The notes beneath the pieces are model-generated. The model did not search any database. It saw only the letters and a program-made list of their open reading frames with translations, and was not told the origin of the DNA. 64,000 bases of DNA. Origin: Pseudomonas leptonychotis (GTDB lineage Bacteria > Pseudomonadota > Gammaproteobacteria > Pseudomonadales > Pseudomonadaceae). Shown here piece by piece: positions 1-10,827 of this stretch (positions within the stretch are counted from its first letter, which is position 1; each line of letters starts with the position of its first letter). The translations under genes and the position numbers were made by a program. The stretch spans positions 1,178,001 to 1,242,000 of the forward strand of contig NZ_RFLV01000001.1 of the NCBI RefSeq assembly GCF_004920405.1, read 5' to 3'.

Positions 1-63
1 AGTGCCAATAAACTTTGCCCCACACCTGAGGTCGACTGCTGGCACCCGCCTAGAGGAATAATC

Positions 64-453
64 ATGCACAGAACCCTGTTACTCAGCGCCCTGCTGCTGA
101 CCAGCGCACTGGTCTATGCTGCCGAAAACGCAACAGCCCCACTCACGGGCTGCGCGGCAAAGCACCAGGCGATCAACGCGCAACTCGAAATTGCCAAAAG
201 CCAGGGCAACAGTAACCAGCAAGCTGGCCTGGAAAAAGCCCTCAAGCAAGTGCAGGACAACTGCACCGATAGCAACCTGCGCACAGAGCGTGAAGCCGAG
301 ATGGTAAAGGCCGAAGAGCAGGTAAGCGAGCGCGAGATAGATCTACGCGAGGCCCTGGCCAAAGGCGATCAGAACGACATCAGCAAGCGCCAAAGCAAAC
401 TTCATGAAGCCCGCGCAACGCTGCAGCAGACCCGTGAAGCACTCATGCAATAG
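64..453 (+). CDS. DUF1090 family exported protein
   Basis: A 129-residue protein of the DUF1090 (YqjC-like) family, whose function is unknown. Residues 1-19 form a cleavable signal peptide with a hydrophobic Leu-rich core and an AYA-like cleavage region, so the mature protein is probably periplasmic. It has two cysteines (C30 and C67), which could form a disulfide. The rest is a highly charged Glu/Gln/Lys-rich helix, probably coiled coil. The start is supported by an AGAGGA ribosome binding site about six bases upstream. It converges with the cytochrome c'-type gene that follows. The family call rests on the overall pattern (signal peptide, the first Cys in a GCAAK context, coiled coil). Confidence 0.8.
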   Translation: MHRTLLLSALLLTSALVYAAENATAPLTGCAAKHQAINAQLEIAKSQGNSNQQAGLEKALKQVQDNCTDSNLRTEREAEMVKAEEQVSEREIDLREALAKGDQNDISKRQSKLHEARATLQQTREALMQ

Positions 454-458
454 CCCCG

Positions 459-908
459 TCAGAACGCACGAAACTCTTCATGACAGGCCTTGCAGCTGTC
501 TTCGACACGCTGCATTGGCGCGGCCAGCGCCTCCGGCTTTAACGGTTGCGCGGCAGTGGCTGCCACCAGCGCAGCGGTGCTGGCCTCCATTTCCCGAGCC
601 AATGCCTGGAAGCGCGCCTGGCGCTGCCAGACTTCATCCTTGGCGCGGCTTTCACCCCCCTCTTCCTTAACCTGCGGGAAGTGCTGCCAAGGTCTACGCG
701 TGAGCTGATCAAGCTCTGCAGCGCCTTGCACAAAGCGCGGCGCTTTGAAGGCCAACCGGCCACGCAACATGCCGCCCAACTCTTCGCTGACCTTGAGCAT
801 CTGCTTGAAAATGCCTTGGCGCTGGCCTTGTGGCGAGTTGGGGTCAACACCGCCGCAGGCAGCAAGCAGCAGAACAGCAGTAACTACACACAGGTTTCTC
901 AGCTTCAT
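459..908 (-). CDS. cytochrome c'-type lipoprotein
   Basis: A 149-residue protein with a lipoprotein signal peptide (lipobox LAAC, Cys18) and a heme-binding CKACH motif at residues 139-143, six residues from the C-terminus. A C-terminal CXXCH on a four-helix bundle is the hallmark of the cytochrome c' family, which are monoheme, often five-coordinate hemoproteins that bind small gases or transfer electrons. The lipobox suggests anchoring to the periplasmic face of a membrane. I chose the Met at 908 because the signal peptide begins there; an upstream extension of 48 residues would bury it. The protein function beyond heme binding is not deducible. Confidence 0.8.
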   Translation of the reverse strand: MKLRNLCVVTAVLLLAACGGVDPNSPQGQRQGIFKQMLKVSEELGGMLRGRLAFKAPRFVQGAAELDQLTRRPWQHFPQVKEEGGESRAKDEVWQRQARFQALAREMEASTAALVAATAAQPLKPEALAAPMQRVEDSCKACHEEFRAF

Positions 909-1000
909 AACACCTTCAGCAACGGCAACAAGAACAACACGATGGGCAACAGTATCGCCACCCACCACCTGCCGGCCAAGCGTGGTGTTTTGCCGCAGAC

Positions 1001-1387
1001 TTAAGCCGACACGACAAACAGGCTGATGATCAGGCCCATATTGACGAACCACACCAGCGACCGCACTGGCGCCCAGTCCGCCAGGTAGCAGATGAAATAG
1101 AGCAGGCGACTGGCCACAAAAGCCATGGCCAGCTGATCGATCAGCGCCTGCTCGGCACCACCGGCCAGGTGCGCAATGATCACCGCGGCGGAAAACGCCG
1201 GCGTCACTTCAAAGCTGTTGAGCTGGGCATTGTTGGCGCGTCGGCCGACGCCACTGAGATTGTTCAGCAAAGCCCGCGGATCATGGTTGTGCTTGGGACT
1301 GAAACCACCACTGACGGCTTTAGCCGTCATGGTCGACAGGTAAGGCAAAAACAGGGCAATCAACACACACCAGTAAGCAATTGTCAT
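1001..1387 (-). CDS. MAPEG family membrane protein
   Basis: A 128-residue integral membrane protein with four hydrophobic segments, matching the MAPEG family (membrane-associated proteins in eicosanoid and glutathione metabolism). Supporting features are the N-terminal helix, the polar NAQLNSFE-type stretch before the second helix (the family's N-x-x-E-x-x signature region) and the total length. Bacterial members are usually uncharacterised and may have glutathione-dependent transferase or peroxidase activity. The start at 1387 has a GGAG ribosome binding site seven to eight bases upstream; the longer reading frame lacks one. It is divergent from ahcY. Confidence 0.8.
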   Translation of the reverse strand: MTIAYWCVLIALFLPYLSTMTAKAVSGGFSPKHNHDPRALLNNLSGVGRRANNAQLNSFEVTPAFSAAVIIAHLAGGAEQALIDQLAMAFVASRLLYFICYLADWAPVRSLVWFVNMGLIISLFVVSA

Positions 1388-1452
1388 AGCAGCTCCATAG
1401 GTAGGGACAGTCAGGCCTGCAGCCTGCCTCAGGCATTGCACAAACGCCATGA

Positions 1453-3093
<1,641 letters not shown>

Positions 3094-3108
3094 TAACGAC
3101 ACAAGACC

Positions 3109-3180
3109 GTAGGGTGGGTTAGTCGCGCAGCGGCGTAACCCACCGAACACTCTGGTGGGTTACGCGCCGCTCCGGCACCA
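3109..3180. repeat. REP-type palindromic repeat between ahcY and metF
   Basis: A segment opening with GTAGGGTGGGTTAG continues through GCGCAGCGGCGTAACCCACC, so GGTGGGTTA-type arms face each other around a GC-rich centre. A second, inverted half-copy (TGGTGGGTTACGCGCCGC) follows at once, giving a compound palindrome. Related sequences occur at 7894-7920 and 10828-10901 in this window. Such repetitive extragenic palindromes are common in Pseudomonas and are often mobilised in trans by RAYT transposases; no RAYT gene is seen here. Three copies of CTACGC follow at 3222-3239. Confidence 0.75.
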
Positions 3181-3251
3181 CAGTGAACCTTCACGCAGGT
3201 GGCATGCGCCGCTAACCCTCCCTACGCCTACGCCTACGCTTGGTAACTCCT

Positions 3252-4097
3252 ATGTCACAAGAACGCCGTTACAGCTTCGAGTTCTTCCCCACCAAAACCG
3301 AAGCCGGGCACGAAAAACTGATGAATGTGGCGCGCCAATTGGCCACCTACAACCCAGACTTCTTCTCCTGCACCTACGGTGCCGGTGGCTCCACCCGCGA
3401 CCGCACGCTGAACACCGTGCTGCAACTCGATGGCGAGATCAAAGTACCAGCCGCACCGCACCTGTCCTGCGTTGGCGACAGCAAGGCTGAACTGCGCGAC
3501 CTGCTGAACCTGTACAAAGATGCCGGAATCAAACGCATCGTTGCCCTGCGCGGCGACCTGCCGTCCGGCATGGGCATGGCCAGCGGTGAGTTGCGTTACG
3601 CCAATGAGCTGGTCAGCTTTATTCGCGAAGAAACCGGCGACCACTTCCATATCGAAGTGGCCGCCTACCCGGAGATGCACCCGCAAGCGCGCAACTTCGA
3701 AGACGACATCGCCAACTTCGCACGCAAGGCCAAGGCCGGTGCCGACAGCGCGATTACCCAGTATTTCTTCAACGCCGACTGCTATTTCTACTTCGTCGAG
3801 CGCGTGCGCAAGCTGGGTATCGAGATCCCGATCGTGCCGGGCATCATGCCCATCACTAACTACAGCAAGCTGGCGCGTTTCTCCGACGCCTGCGGTGCGG
3901 AAATTCCGCGCTGGGTACGCAAACAACTGGAAGCCTACGGTGACGATACCGACAGCATCCAGGCGTATGGTGAGCAGGTCATTACTGAAATGTGCGAGCG
4001 CCTGCTGCAAGGTGGCGCCCCAGGTTTGCACTTCTACAGCATGAACCAGGCTGAACCTAGCTTGGCGATCTGGAACAACCTCAAGCTGCCGCGCTAG
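3252..4097 (+). CDS. metF: 5,10-methylenetetrahydrofolate reductase
   Basis: MetF reduces 5,10-methylene-THF to 5-methyl-THF using FAD, supplying the methyl group for methionine synthesis. The 281-residue TIM-barrel protein begins with the family's SFEFFPTK segment (the Glu is a catalytic residue), followed by the SCTYGAGGST motif and the ALRGD segment. I chose the ATG at 3252 rather than the upstream TTG at 3240 because the family N-terminus starts right there. It lies downstream of ahcY and its SAH riboswitch, which makes functional sense: homocysteine from AhcY is remethylated using the MetF product. Confidence 0.96.
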   Translation: MSQERRYSFEFFPTKTEAGHEKLMNVARQLATYNPDFFSCTYGAGGSTRDRTLNTVLQLDGEIKVPAAPHLSCVGDSKAELRDLLNLYKDAGIKRIVALRGDLPSGMGMASGELRYANELVSFIREETGDHFHIEVAAYPEMHPQARNFEDDIANFARKAKAGADSAITQYFFNADCYFYFVERVRKLGIEIPIVPGIMPITNYSKLARFSDACGAEIPRWVRKQLEAYGDDTDSIQAYGEQVITEMCERLLQGGAPGLHFYSMNQAEPSLAIWNNLKLPR

Positions 4098-4115
4098 ATC
4101 GTTACCGCCGTAATG

Positions 4116-4142
4116 TCGGCCCACACGTCCAGTGCGGGCCGA
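4116..4142 (+). terminator. possible terminator hairpin after metF
   Basis: TCGGCCC at 4116-4122 pairs with GGGCCGA at 4136-4142, 18 bases after the metF stop codon, followed only by a weak T-containing stretch. It could be a Rho-independent terminator of the ahcY-metF transcript, but the short U-tract makes this uncertain. Confidence 0.4.
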
Positions 4143-4323
4143 TAGTTCTCTGGCCATGCGACGCCCACCCACCAGGCGTTGTCGCCTTTTCACCCCGCAT
4201 CAGGCAAACCACGGTAGCCTTTTGCAACGCACTGTCCGGTCAATCCACTCAACCACGACCATACTTTCAGCATGCGCCTAGCCATGTAAGGCTTGCGCGG
4301 TATCACAACCATGGAGCGCCGCA

Positions 4324-5697
4324 ATGGCCGCACGAAAAACGATCAATGCCTCAGTCACCCCTAAAGGCAGCCTGGAAACCCTCTCGCAGCGTGAAGTACA
4401 GCAACTGCGCGAAACCGGTTCCGGCAGCGTCTACGCGTTGTTTCGCCAGTGCGCTCTGGCAATTCTCAATACCGGTTCACACAGCGACAACGCTAAGACC
4501 ATTCTGGAAGCCTACCCAAACTTCGAAATCCGCATCCTGCAGCAGGACCGCGGTATCCGTCTGGAGCTTTTCAATGCGCCCGCGGACGCCTTCGTCGATG
4601 GTGAAATGATCGCCAGCACCCGCGAGATGCTGTTCAGCGCCCTGCGCGACATCGTTTATACGCAGAGCGAACTGGAAAATAAGCGCGTCGACTTCGACAG
4701 CTCCCAGGGCATCACCGATTACGTGTTCCACCTGCTACGCAACGCGCGCACGCTGCGCGCCGGTGCCGAACCGAAGATTGTGGTGTGCTGGGGCGGCCAC
4801 TCAATCAGCACCGAAGAATACAAGTACACCAAGAAAGTCGGCCATGAGCTGGGCCTGCGCAGCCTGGACATCTGCACCGGATGCGGCCCCGGCGTGATGA
4901 AGGGCCCCATGAAGGGCGCGACCATTTCCCACGCCAAGCAGCGCAACCTGTATGGCCGCTACCTGGGCCTGACCGAGCCCGGCATTATTGCCGCCGAAGC
5001 GCCCAATCCGATCGTCAACGAGCTGGTAATCCTGCCGGATATCGAGAAGCGCTTGGAAGCCTTCGTACGCGTCGGCCACGGCATCATCATCTTCCCCGGC
5101 GGCGCGGGCACAGCCGAGGAGTTGTTGTATTTTCTCGGCATTCTGATGCACCCAGATAACCAGAATATTCCCTTCCCGCTGATCATGACCGGGCCACGTA
5201 GCGCCGCCGCGTACCTCGAACAGCTGCATGAATTTATCGGCGCGACGCTGGGTGACGCCGCGCAGCAGCGCTACAGCATCATCATTGACGACCCTGAGCA
5301 GGTCGCACGGGAGATGGCCGATGGGATTAAGGCGGTTACGCAGTTCCGCCGTGAACATAACGACGCCTTCCACTTCAACTGGCTGCTGAAGATCGACGAA
5401 AGCTTCCAGCACCCCTTCGAGCCAACACATACCAACATGGCCAGCTTGAAGCTGACGCGTAACCAACCGGTGCATGAACTGGCCGCCAACTTGCGCCGAG
5501 CGTTTTCCGGGATTGTCGCCGGAAACGTCAAGGACAAGGGCATCCGCCTGATCGAGCAACACGGCCCATACGAAATAACCGGTGACCGCGACATCATGCT
5601 GCAGCTCGACCAATTGCTGCAGGCCTTCGTCGACCAGTACCGGATGAAACTACCGGGCAACAGCGCCTATGTGCCTTGCTACAAACTGGTGACCTGA
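4324..5697 (+). CDS. ppnN: nucleotide 5'-monophosphate nucleosidase PpnN (LOG family)
   Basis: A 457-residue PpnN (formerly YgdH), which cleaves the N-glycosidic bond of nucleoside monophosphates to base and ribose 5-phosphate and in E. coli is regulated by (p)ppGpp. The central LOG/lysine-decarboxylase-like Rossmann domain carries PGGAGTAEE near residues 257-265 and the GCGPGVMKGPM loop that binds the phosphate. The N- and C-terminal extensions distinguish PpnN from short LOG proteins. The ATG at 4324 has a GGAG site seven bases upstream. It appears to be a single gene with its own promoter. Confidence 0.92.
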   Translation: MAARKTINASVTPKGSLETLSQREVQQLRETGSGSVYALFRQCALAILNTGSHSDNAKTILEAYPNFEIRILQQDRGIRLELFNAPADAFVDGEMIASTREMLFSALRDIVYTQSELENKRVDFDSSQGITDYVFHLLRNARTLRAGAEPKIVVCWGGHSISTEEYKYTKKVGHELGLRSLDICTGCGPGVMKGPMKGATISHAKQRNLYGRYLGLTEPGIIAAEAPNPIVNELVILPDIEKRLEAFVRVGHGIIIFPGGAGTAEELLYFLGILMHPDNQNIPFPLIMTGPRSAAAYLEQLHEFIGATLGDAAQQRYSIIIDDPEQVAREMADGIKAVTQFRREHNDAFHFNWLLKIDESFQHPFEPTHTNMASLKLTRNQPVHELAANLRRAFSGIVAGNVKDKGIRLIEQHGPYEITGDRDIMLQLDQLLQAFVDQYRMKLPGNSAYVPCYKLVT

Positions 5698-5925
5698 ACC
5701 ATACACCCGCGCCGTTACGGGCCTGGCAACGGCGCACCGACCACCGAGCAGGCAGAAACTCGCACAGCCTGGCGGCTCTGTTATACTCGGGCCTTCCCGC
5801 CAGGCTTGCGCCCGGATGCTAGCCCCCAGAGGCCAGTAGTACCGGACGGGATTACGCCCCCCAAGCGTGATTCAAGCCAGGCAATACACCCCATAGGGCC
5901 ATGCCCTCACTAGACAGGATTACAC

Positions 5926-7824
5926 ATGTCCTTTGCCTCCCTCGGTCTCTCCGAGGCTTTAGTCCGTGCGGTCGAATCCGCCGGCTACACCCAACCCACT
6001 CCGGTGCAACAGCGGGCCATCCCCGCCGCGTTGCAAGGTCGCGACCTGATGGTTGCAGCCCAGACGGGTACAGGTAAGACAGGCGGTTTTGCCCTGCCGA
6101 TCCTTGAGCGACTGTTCCCCAACGGTCACCCGGATCGCGAACAGCGTCACGGCCCGAAACAACCGCGCGTACTGGTGCTGACACCGACCCGCGAACTGGC
6201 CGCCCAGGTGCACGACAGCTTCAAGCTGTATGCCCGTGATTTGAAATTCGTCAGCGCCTGCATCTTCGGCGGCGTTGGCATGAACCCACAGGTTCAGGCT
6301 CTGGCCAAGGGCGTCGACGTATTGGTGGCGTGCCCCGGCCGCCTGCTCGACCTGGCTAACCAGCGCGCCATCGACCTGTCGCACGTGGAAATCCTCGTCC
6401 TCGACGAAGCCGACCGCATGCTCGACATGGGCTTTATCCATGACGTGAAGAAGGTTCTCGCTAAGCTGCCGACCAAGCGGCAAAACCTGCTGTTCTCGGC
6501 GACCTTCTCCAAAGACATCACCGATCTGGCCGGTAAGCTGTTGCACAACCCGGAACGCATCGAAGTGACGCCGCCGAACACCACGGTGGAGCGCATTGAA
6601 CAGCGCGTATTCCGTGTCCAGGCCAGCCACAAGCGCGCCCTGCTTGCCCACCTGATCACTGCTGGCGCGTGGGAGCAGGTGTTGGTGTTCACCCGCACCA
6701 AGCACGGCGCCAACCGTCTGGCTGAATACCTGGACAAACACGGCCTACCGGCCGTGGCAATCCACGGTAACAAAAGCCAGAACGCGCGCACCAAAGCCCT
6801 GGCCGACTTCAAAGCCAACAAGATGCGCATCTTGGTTGCCACCGATATCGCCGCGCGCGGCCTGGATATCGATCAGCTGCCGCATGTGGTCAATTTCGAG
6901 CTGCCGAATATCGAAGAAGACTACGTGCACCGTATTGGCCGCACCGGCCGTGCTGGCCGCAGCGGTGAGGCGATTTCCCTGGTCGCTCCAGATGAAGAGA
7001 AGCTACTCAGGGGCATCGAGCGGATGACCAAACAGAAGATCAGCGATGGCGACTTGCTTGGCTTTGACGCCAGCACCGTCGAAGCTGAGCGCCCAGAAGT
7101 GCGTGAGCCACAAAAGCCACGCCAACCGCGCGGCGCCAAGCCAGCAGGTGCTGGTACTGGTGCTGGCGAACGCAACAGCGGCGGGCGTAAGGACAAAGGC
7201 AAGGACAGCGGCCGTGACAACAACCGCAGCAAGCCCCAGGGCGGTCGTAGCCAACAGCCGCGCGGTGCTTCCTCGGCCCGCGCCAGCACACCGGCGGTGC
7301 CCGCACTGCCTCCGGACCGTGCGCCGGACGAGTTCCGCGACGATGAAATCGATAATTTCGGCAACCGTGCCGACTATGTAAGCCCGAACCAAAACAAGCA
7401 GCAGAACCGTGGCCGTCGGCCCGGTGCGCCTGCAGCACCAAGTGGCCCAAGCGCCAGCAATGGCGTTGGTATGGGTGCTCGCCCAGCCAAGCCTGCGCGT
7501 AGCAATGGCGGTGGTGCCAATGCTGGCGCCGGCGCACAAGGTCGCCGCCAGGGCGCAGGCTCTGGTGGCCAGGGTGGTCAGGGCCGTAATGGCTCCGGCC
7601 GTGCACGTCCGCCGCGTGACACCCGCACCACATCGCTGAACCGTGATGAGCTGCCACGCCGCGAAGGTGCCGCGAAGGCACCCAGCGACAAGCAGCCGGT
7701 GATCGTGCACAAGGGCTCACGCCTTGATCGCCTGCCGACTGCGGAGCAACTCGACGAGCTGGCGAATGCACGTCCACGCGGCGAGAAGCCAGCGCTGCTG
7801 ACGCGTAACCGCGAAGAGTCATAA
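5926..7824 (+). CDS. rhlE: DEAD-box ATP-dependent RNA helicase, RhlE type
   Basis: A 632-residue DEAD-box helicase that unwinds RNA duplexes, with a role in ribosome or mRNA remodelling. All helicase motifs are present: Q motif with upstream Phe (residues 3-25), Walker A AQTGTGKT near 45, PTREL, DEAD at 160-163, SAT at 191 and HRIGRTGR near 335. After residue ~385 the chain becomes a long low-complexity, Gly/Arg/Asn/Pro-rich tail of about 250 residues, the disordered RNA-binding extension typical of RhlE, here unusually long. It is followed by a strong terminator. The roughly 140-base leader has a possible -10 box (TATACT) at 5782-5787. Confidence 0.95.
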   Translation: MSFASLGLSEALVRAVESAGYTQPTPVQQRAIPAALQGRDLMVAAQTGTGKTGGFALPILERLFPNGHPDREQRHGPKQPRVLVLTPTRELAAQVHDSFKLYARDLKFVSACIFGGVGMNPQVQALAKGVDVLVACPGRLLDLANQRAIDLSHVEILVLDEADRMLDMGFIHDVKKVLAKLPTKRQNLLFSATFSKDITDLAGKLLHNPERIEVTPPNTTVERIEQRVFRVQASHKRALLAHLITAGAWEQVLVFTRTKHGANRLAEYLDKHGLPAVAIHGNKSQNARTKALADFKANKMRILVATDIAARGLDIDQLPHVVNFELPNIEEDYVHRIGRTGRAGRSGEAISLVAPDEEKLLRGIERMTKQKISDGDLLGFDASTVEAERPEVREPQKPRQPRGAKPAGAGTGAGERNSGGRKDKGKDSGRDNNRSKPQGGRSQQPRGASSARASTPAVPALPPDRAPDEFRDDEIDNFGNRADYVSPNQNKQQNRGRRPGAPAAPSGPSASNGVGMGARPAKPARSNGGGANAGAGAQGRRQGAGSGGQGGQGRNGSGRARPPRDTRTTSLNRDELPRREGAAKAPSDKQPVIVHKGSRLDRLPTAEQLDELANARPRGEKPALLTRNREES

Positions 7825-7841
7825 CTCGCGAGCCGCACACG

Positions 7842-7869
7842 AAAACGCCGCCCAATGGGCGGCGTTTTT
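7842..7869 (+). terminator. Rho-independent terminator of rhlE
   Basis: AACGCCGCCC (7844-7853) pairs with GGGCGGCGTT (7857-7866) around a three-base loop, flanked by A4 and T5 runs, 18 bases after the rhlE stop codon. Confidence 0.9.
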
Positions 7870-7893
7870 GTTGGTGCAGCATCTAAGCAGTCA

Positions 7894-7920
7894 TGGGTTA
7901 CGCCGCTGCGCGGCTAAGCC
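7894..7920. repeat. partial REP-type repeat
   Basis: TGGGTTACGCCGCTGCGCGG and the CTAAGCC that follows match the reverse complement of the REP core at 3112-3140 with few changes. Only one arm pair is present, so this looks like a single or decayed copy. It sits between the rhlE terminator and the end of the convergent YceI-family gene. Confidence 0.65.
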
Positions 7921-7931
7921 ATGCTATGCAC

Positions 7932-8510
7932 TTACTTGCGCACACCTTCAACCGAGATGATCAGCTCAACATCTTGGGAAGCCGGGCCGAGGTCTTTTTG
8001 AATATCGAAGTCTTTCAGCTTCAATGTGGTGCTGCCTTCAAAGCCTGCCCGGTAGCCGCCCCATGGATCTTTACCTTCGCCGATAAACGTGGCTGCAATC
8101 ACCACCGGCTTAGTGACGCCATTGAGGGTCAGGTCGCCCGTAATGTCGGCTGTACCTTCACCAGTGGACTTGACTGAAGTGGACGCAAACGTCGCAGTCG
8201 GGTGCTCGCCGACGTTGAGAAAATCATCGCTACGGATGTGCTTGTCGCGCTCGGCATGGTTGGTGTCAACGCTGGTGGTGTTCAGCGTTACATTGACCTT
8301 GCTGTCCTGCGGTTTGGCCGCATCGAAGCTGAAGCTACCGTCGAAATCTTTGAACGTACCGTACAGCCAGCTGTAGCCCAGGTGGCTGATTTTGAAATTG
8401 ACGAAAGCGTGCTGGCCTTGCTTATCGATGGCGTAATCGGCTGCCATCGCCTGACCGGCACCCATCAGTGCGCCACCAAGCGCCAGGGCTACGAGGGTTT
8501 TCTTCAACAT
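7932..8510 (-). CDS. YceI family periplasmic protein
   Basis: A 192-residue YceI-like protein: signal peptide of about 23 residues ending AMA, then the lipocalin-like beta-barrel with the family's opening ([20 protein letters not shown]) and the [22 protein letters not shown] segment. Family members bind polyisoprenoids or other amphiphiles in the periplasm. The closest P. aeruginosa relative at this position is, from memory, PasP (PA0423), a secreted protein. The start at 8510 has AAGGAG seven bases upstream; the Met two codons earlier would sit almost on the ribosome binding site. The cytochrome b561 gene lies 60 bases upstream on the same strand, an arrangement also seen in E. coli (yceJ-yceI). 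Confidence 0.93.
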   Translation of the reverse strand: MLKKTLVALALGGALMGAGQAMAADYAIDKQGQHAFVNFKISHLGYSWLYGTFKDFDGSFSFDAAKPQDSKVNVTLNTTSVDTNHAERDKHIRSDDFLNVGEHPTATFASTSVKSTGEGTADITGDLTLNGVTKPVVIAATFIGEGKDPWGGYRAGFEGSTTLKLKDFDIQKDLGPASQDVELIISVEGVRK

Positions 8511-8570
8511 GGGCATGCTCCTTGTGAGTATGGGATGGGGCCAATCCGGCCCCGGAAACAACAAACGCAA

Positions 8571-9116
8571 CTAGCGACCGAACATGCGCACAAGCGTACG
8601 GTCGCGATCAATAAAGTGGTGTTTCAACGCAGCAAGGCCATGAAAGCCGGCGAAGACCACCAACGTCCACGCCAGGTACTCATGCACCAGCCCGGCGACA
8701 TCTTCCTGATCCGGGATACTGGTCAGGCTCGCTGGCACCTCGAACAGACCAAACACCTCAATGCCACGGCCATCTGCAGTAGAAATCAGATAACCGGAAG
8801 CCATCAGCACGAACAAGCCCACGTAAAGGAACGCGTGGCCAAACTTGCTGGCCAGACGCGTCATACGTCCATGGTTAGGCAAACTCGCTGGAGATGGATT
8901 GAGGAAGCGCCAGAGCACGCGAATGAGCATTACGGTAAACAACAGCAAGCCGATACTTTTGTGCAGGTCCGGCGCGGTCTTGTACCAGCCACTGTAGTAG
9001 TCCAGGCCAACCATCCAGTAGCCCAGACCAAACAAACCGAAAACCACTGCCGCCACCAACCAATGCAAAAGGATGCTGACCAAACCGTACCGGGAGGAGG
9101 AGTTACGCCATTGCAT
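8571..9116 (-). CDS. cytochrome b561
   Basis: A 181-residue inner-membrane di-heme cytochrome b561 (CybB/YceJ type) with four hydrophobic segments and the expected membrane-embedded histidines: in LLHWLV near residue 18, LHKSIG near residue 52, and VHEYLAW and GFHGLAALKHH in the last two helices. It probably passes electrons between quinol and periplasmic partners. It is encoded directly upstream of the YceI-family gene and probably cotranscribed with it. The 296-base gap to bioA contains a palindrome at 9222-9238. Confidence 0.93.
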   Translation of the reverse strand: MQWRNSSSRYGLVSILLHWLVAAVVFGLFGLGYWMVGLDYYSGWYKTAPDLHKSIGLLLFTVMLIRVLWRFLNPSPASLPNHGRMTRLASKFGHAFLYVGLFVLMASGYLISTADGRGIEVFGLFEVPASLTSIPDQEDVAGLVHEYLAWTLVVFAGFHGLAALKHHFIDRDRTLVRMFGR

Positions 9117-9412
9117 TGCGAGTGTTCCGTAAAAAGGGCTGAACCATCAGTGATGGCAAGACTAACAACAAACCTATCGGCGAAAAGCGAAAAAATCCGC
9201 TTTGAAATATCGAGAAATACGATGCGTTGCCTACGCATTTTGCCTAGCCCCTTTAGTCTAGCGGCCCTCGCTAACGTTCAATGACTGGGCTGCAGTTAGA
9301 TAAATAAAAACAACCACTCCTCCAGCAATCGCCCAGGGTTGTGCCGTCCATCCACGGCAGTCCTTCTGATAGGCTTGGCGCAGATGATTGAGTACCGAGG
9401 ATAAGTAAAACG
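9117..9412. other. divergent intergenic region between cytochrome b561 and bioA
   Basis: No gene is supported. It must hold the promoters of both divergent transcripts. The only structured element is a perfect palindrome, ATGCGT-TGCCT-ACGCAT, at 9222-9238, about 105 bases upstream of the cytochrome b561 start, a possible operator. Confidence 0.4.
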
Positions 9413-10819
9413 ATGAGCCTGAATGACCAGTGGATGCAGCGCGACCTGAAGGTGCTCTGGCACCCCTGCACGCAAATGAAGGATCACGAACAACTGCCGC
9501 TGGTACCCATCAAGCGCGGCGAGGGCGTGTGGCTAGAGGACTTCGATGGCAAGCGTTATATCGACGCGGTCAGCTCCTGGTGGGTCAACGTTTTCGGCCA
9601 CGCCAACCCACGGATCAATCAGCGCATCAAAGACCAGGTCGACCAGCTGGAACATGTGATCCTCGCCGGATTCAGCCATCAGCCCGTCATCGAGCTGTCC
9701 GAGCGCCTGGTAAAGCTGACACCGGCCGGCCTCGATCGGGTGTTCTATGCCGACAACGGCTCATCCTGTATCGAAGTCGCGCTCAAGATGAGCTTTCACT
9801 ACTGGCTCAACGTCGGTAAGCCGGCGAAAAAGCGCTTCGTCACCTTGAGCAACAGCTACCACGGCGAAACCATCGCAGCGATGTCGGTGGGCGATGTGGC
9901 CCTGTTCACCGATACCTACAAAGCCTTGCTGCTGGACACCATCAAGGTGCCCAGCCCAGATTGCTATTACCGCCCCGACGGCATGAGTTGGGAAGCGCAC
10001 TCACGAACCATGTTCGCCCACATGGAGCAGACCCTGGCCGAGCACGGCCATGAAGTCGCAGCGGTCATCGTCGAGCCGCTAATTCAGGGCGCGGGCGGCA
10101 TGCGCATGTATCACCCGATCTACCTGACGCTGCTGCGCGAAGCCTGCGACCGCTATGGCGTACATCTGATTCTCGATGAGATCGCCGTGGGCTTCGGCCG
10201 CACCGGAACCATGTTTGCCTGTGAGCAAGCCGGCATCCGCCCGGATTTCCTCTGCCTATCAAAAGCACTAACCGGCGGCTACCTGCCGCTGGCGGCGTGC
10301 CTGACCACCGATGAGGTGTATCAGGCGTTCTATGACGACTATTCAACCCTGCGCGCCTTCCTGCATTCGCACAGCTACACCGGCAACCCGCTGGCTTGTG
10401 CGGCAGCCCTGGCAACTTTGGACATCTTCGAGCAAGACAATGTAATCGAGGCCAACAAGGCCTTGGCGGCGCGTATGGCCAGCGCCACCGCGCACCTAGC
10501 CGATCACCCGCATGTCGCCGAAGTGCGCCAGACCGGCATGGCCCTGGCCATCGAGATGGTGCAGGACAAAGCCAGCAAAACCGCCTACCCCTGGCAGGAG
10601 CGTCGCGGCCTCAAGGTCTACCAGCACGCCCTCGAACGTGGCGCGCTACTGCGTCCACTGGGTAGCGTGGTGTATTTTTTGCCGCCCTATGTGATCACCC
10701 CGGAGCAAATCGATTTTCTCGCAGAGGTGGCCAGCGAAGGCATCGACATCGCGACCCGCACCTCGGTCAGCGTGGCGCAAGGCAATACTAATTACCCCGG
10801 TTTTCGCGATCCGGGCTAA
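9413..10819 (+). CDS. bioA: adenosylmethionine--8-amino-7-oxononanoate aminotransferase
   Basis: BioA uses SAM as amino donor to convert 8-amino-7-oxononanoate to 7,8-diaminopelargonate in biotin synthesis. The 468-residue class III PLP aminotransferase carries the family-specific WHPCTQMKDHE segment near the N-terminus, the SSWWVNVFGH substrate motif, the LDEIAVGFGRTG PLP-binding stretch and the Schiff-base lysine in LSKALTGG (K284). As in other pseudomonads it lies apart from bioBFHCD, next to rsmE. A REP-type repeat separates the two genes. Confidence 0.96.
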   Translation: MSLNDQWMQRDLKVLWHPCTQMKDHEQLPLVPIKRGEGVWLEDFDGKRYIDAVSSWWVNVFGHANPRINQRIKDQVDQLEHVILAGFSHQPVIELSERLVKLTPAGLDRVFYADNGSSCIEVALKMSFHYWLNVGKPAKKRFVTLSNSYHGETIAAMSVGDVALFTDTYKALLLDTIKVPSPDCYYRPDGMSWEAHSRTMFAHMEQTLAEHGHEVAAVIVEPLIQGAGGMRMYHPIYLTLLREACDRYGVHLILDEIAVGFGRTGTMFACEQAGIRPDFLCLSKALTGGYLPLAACLTTDEVYQAFYDDYSTLRAFLHSHSYTGNPLACAAALATLDIFEQDNVIEANKALAARMASATAHLADHPHVAEVRQTGMALAIEMVQDKASKTAYPWQERRGLKVYQHALERGALLRPLGSVVYFLPPYVITPEQIDFLAEVASEGIDIATRTSVSVAQGNTNYPGFRDPG

Positions 10820-10827
10820 ATACAAAA

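Noticed and set aside
3255-4193. 312-codon minus-strand open frame
   Set aside because: Antisense shadow of metF; composition follows metF codon positions and no domain is visible.
4801-5613. 270-codon minus-strand open frame
   Set aside because: Antisense shadow of ppnN with no family similarity.
7003-7882. Overlapping minus-strand frames opposite the rhlE tail
   Set aside because: They mirror the low-complexity Gly/Arg-rich tail of RhlE and cross its terminator.
8202-9284. 360-codon plus-strand frame over the YceI and cytochrome b561 genes
   Set aside because: Antisense to two well-supported genes; no motif or ribosome binding site.
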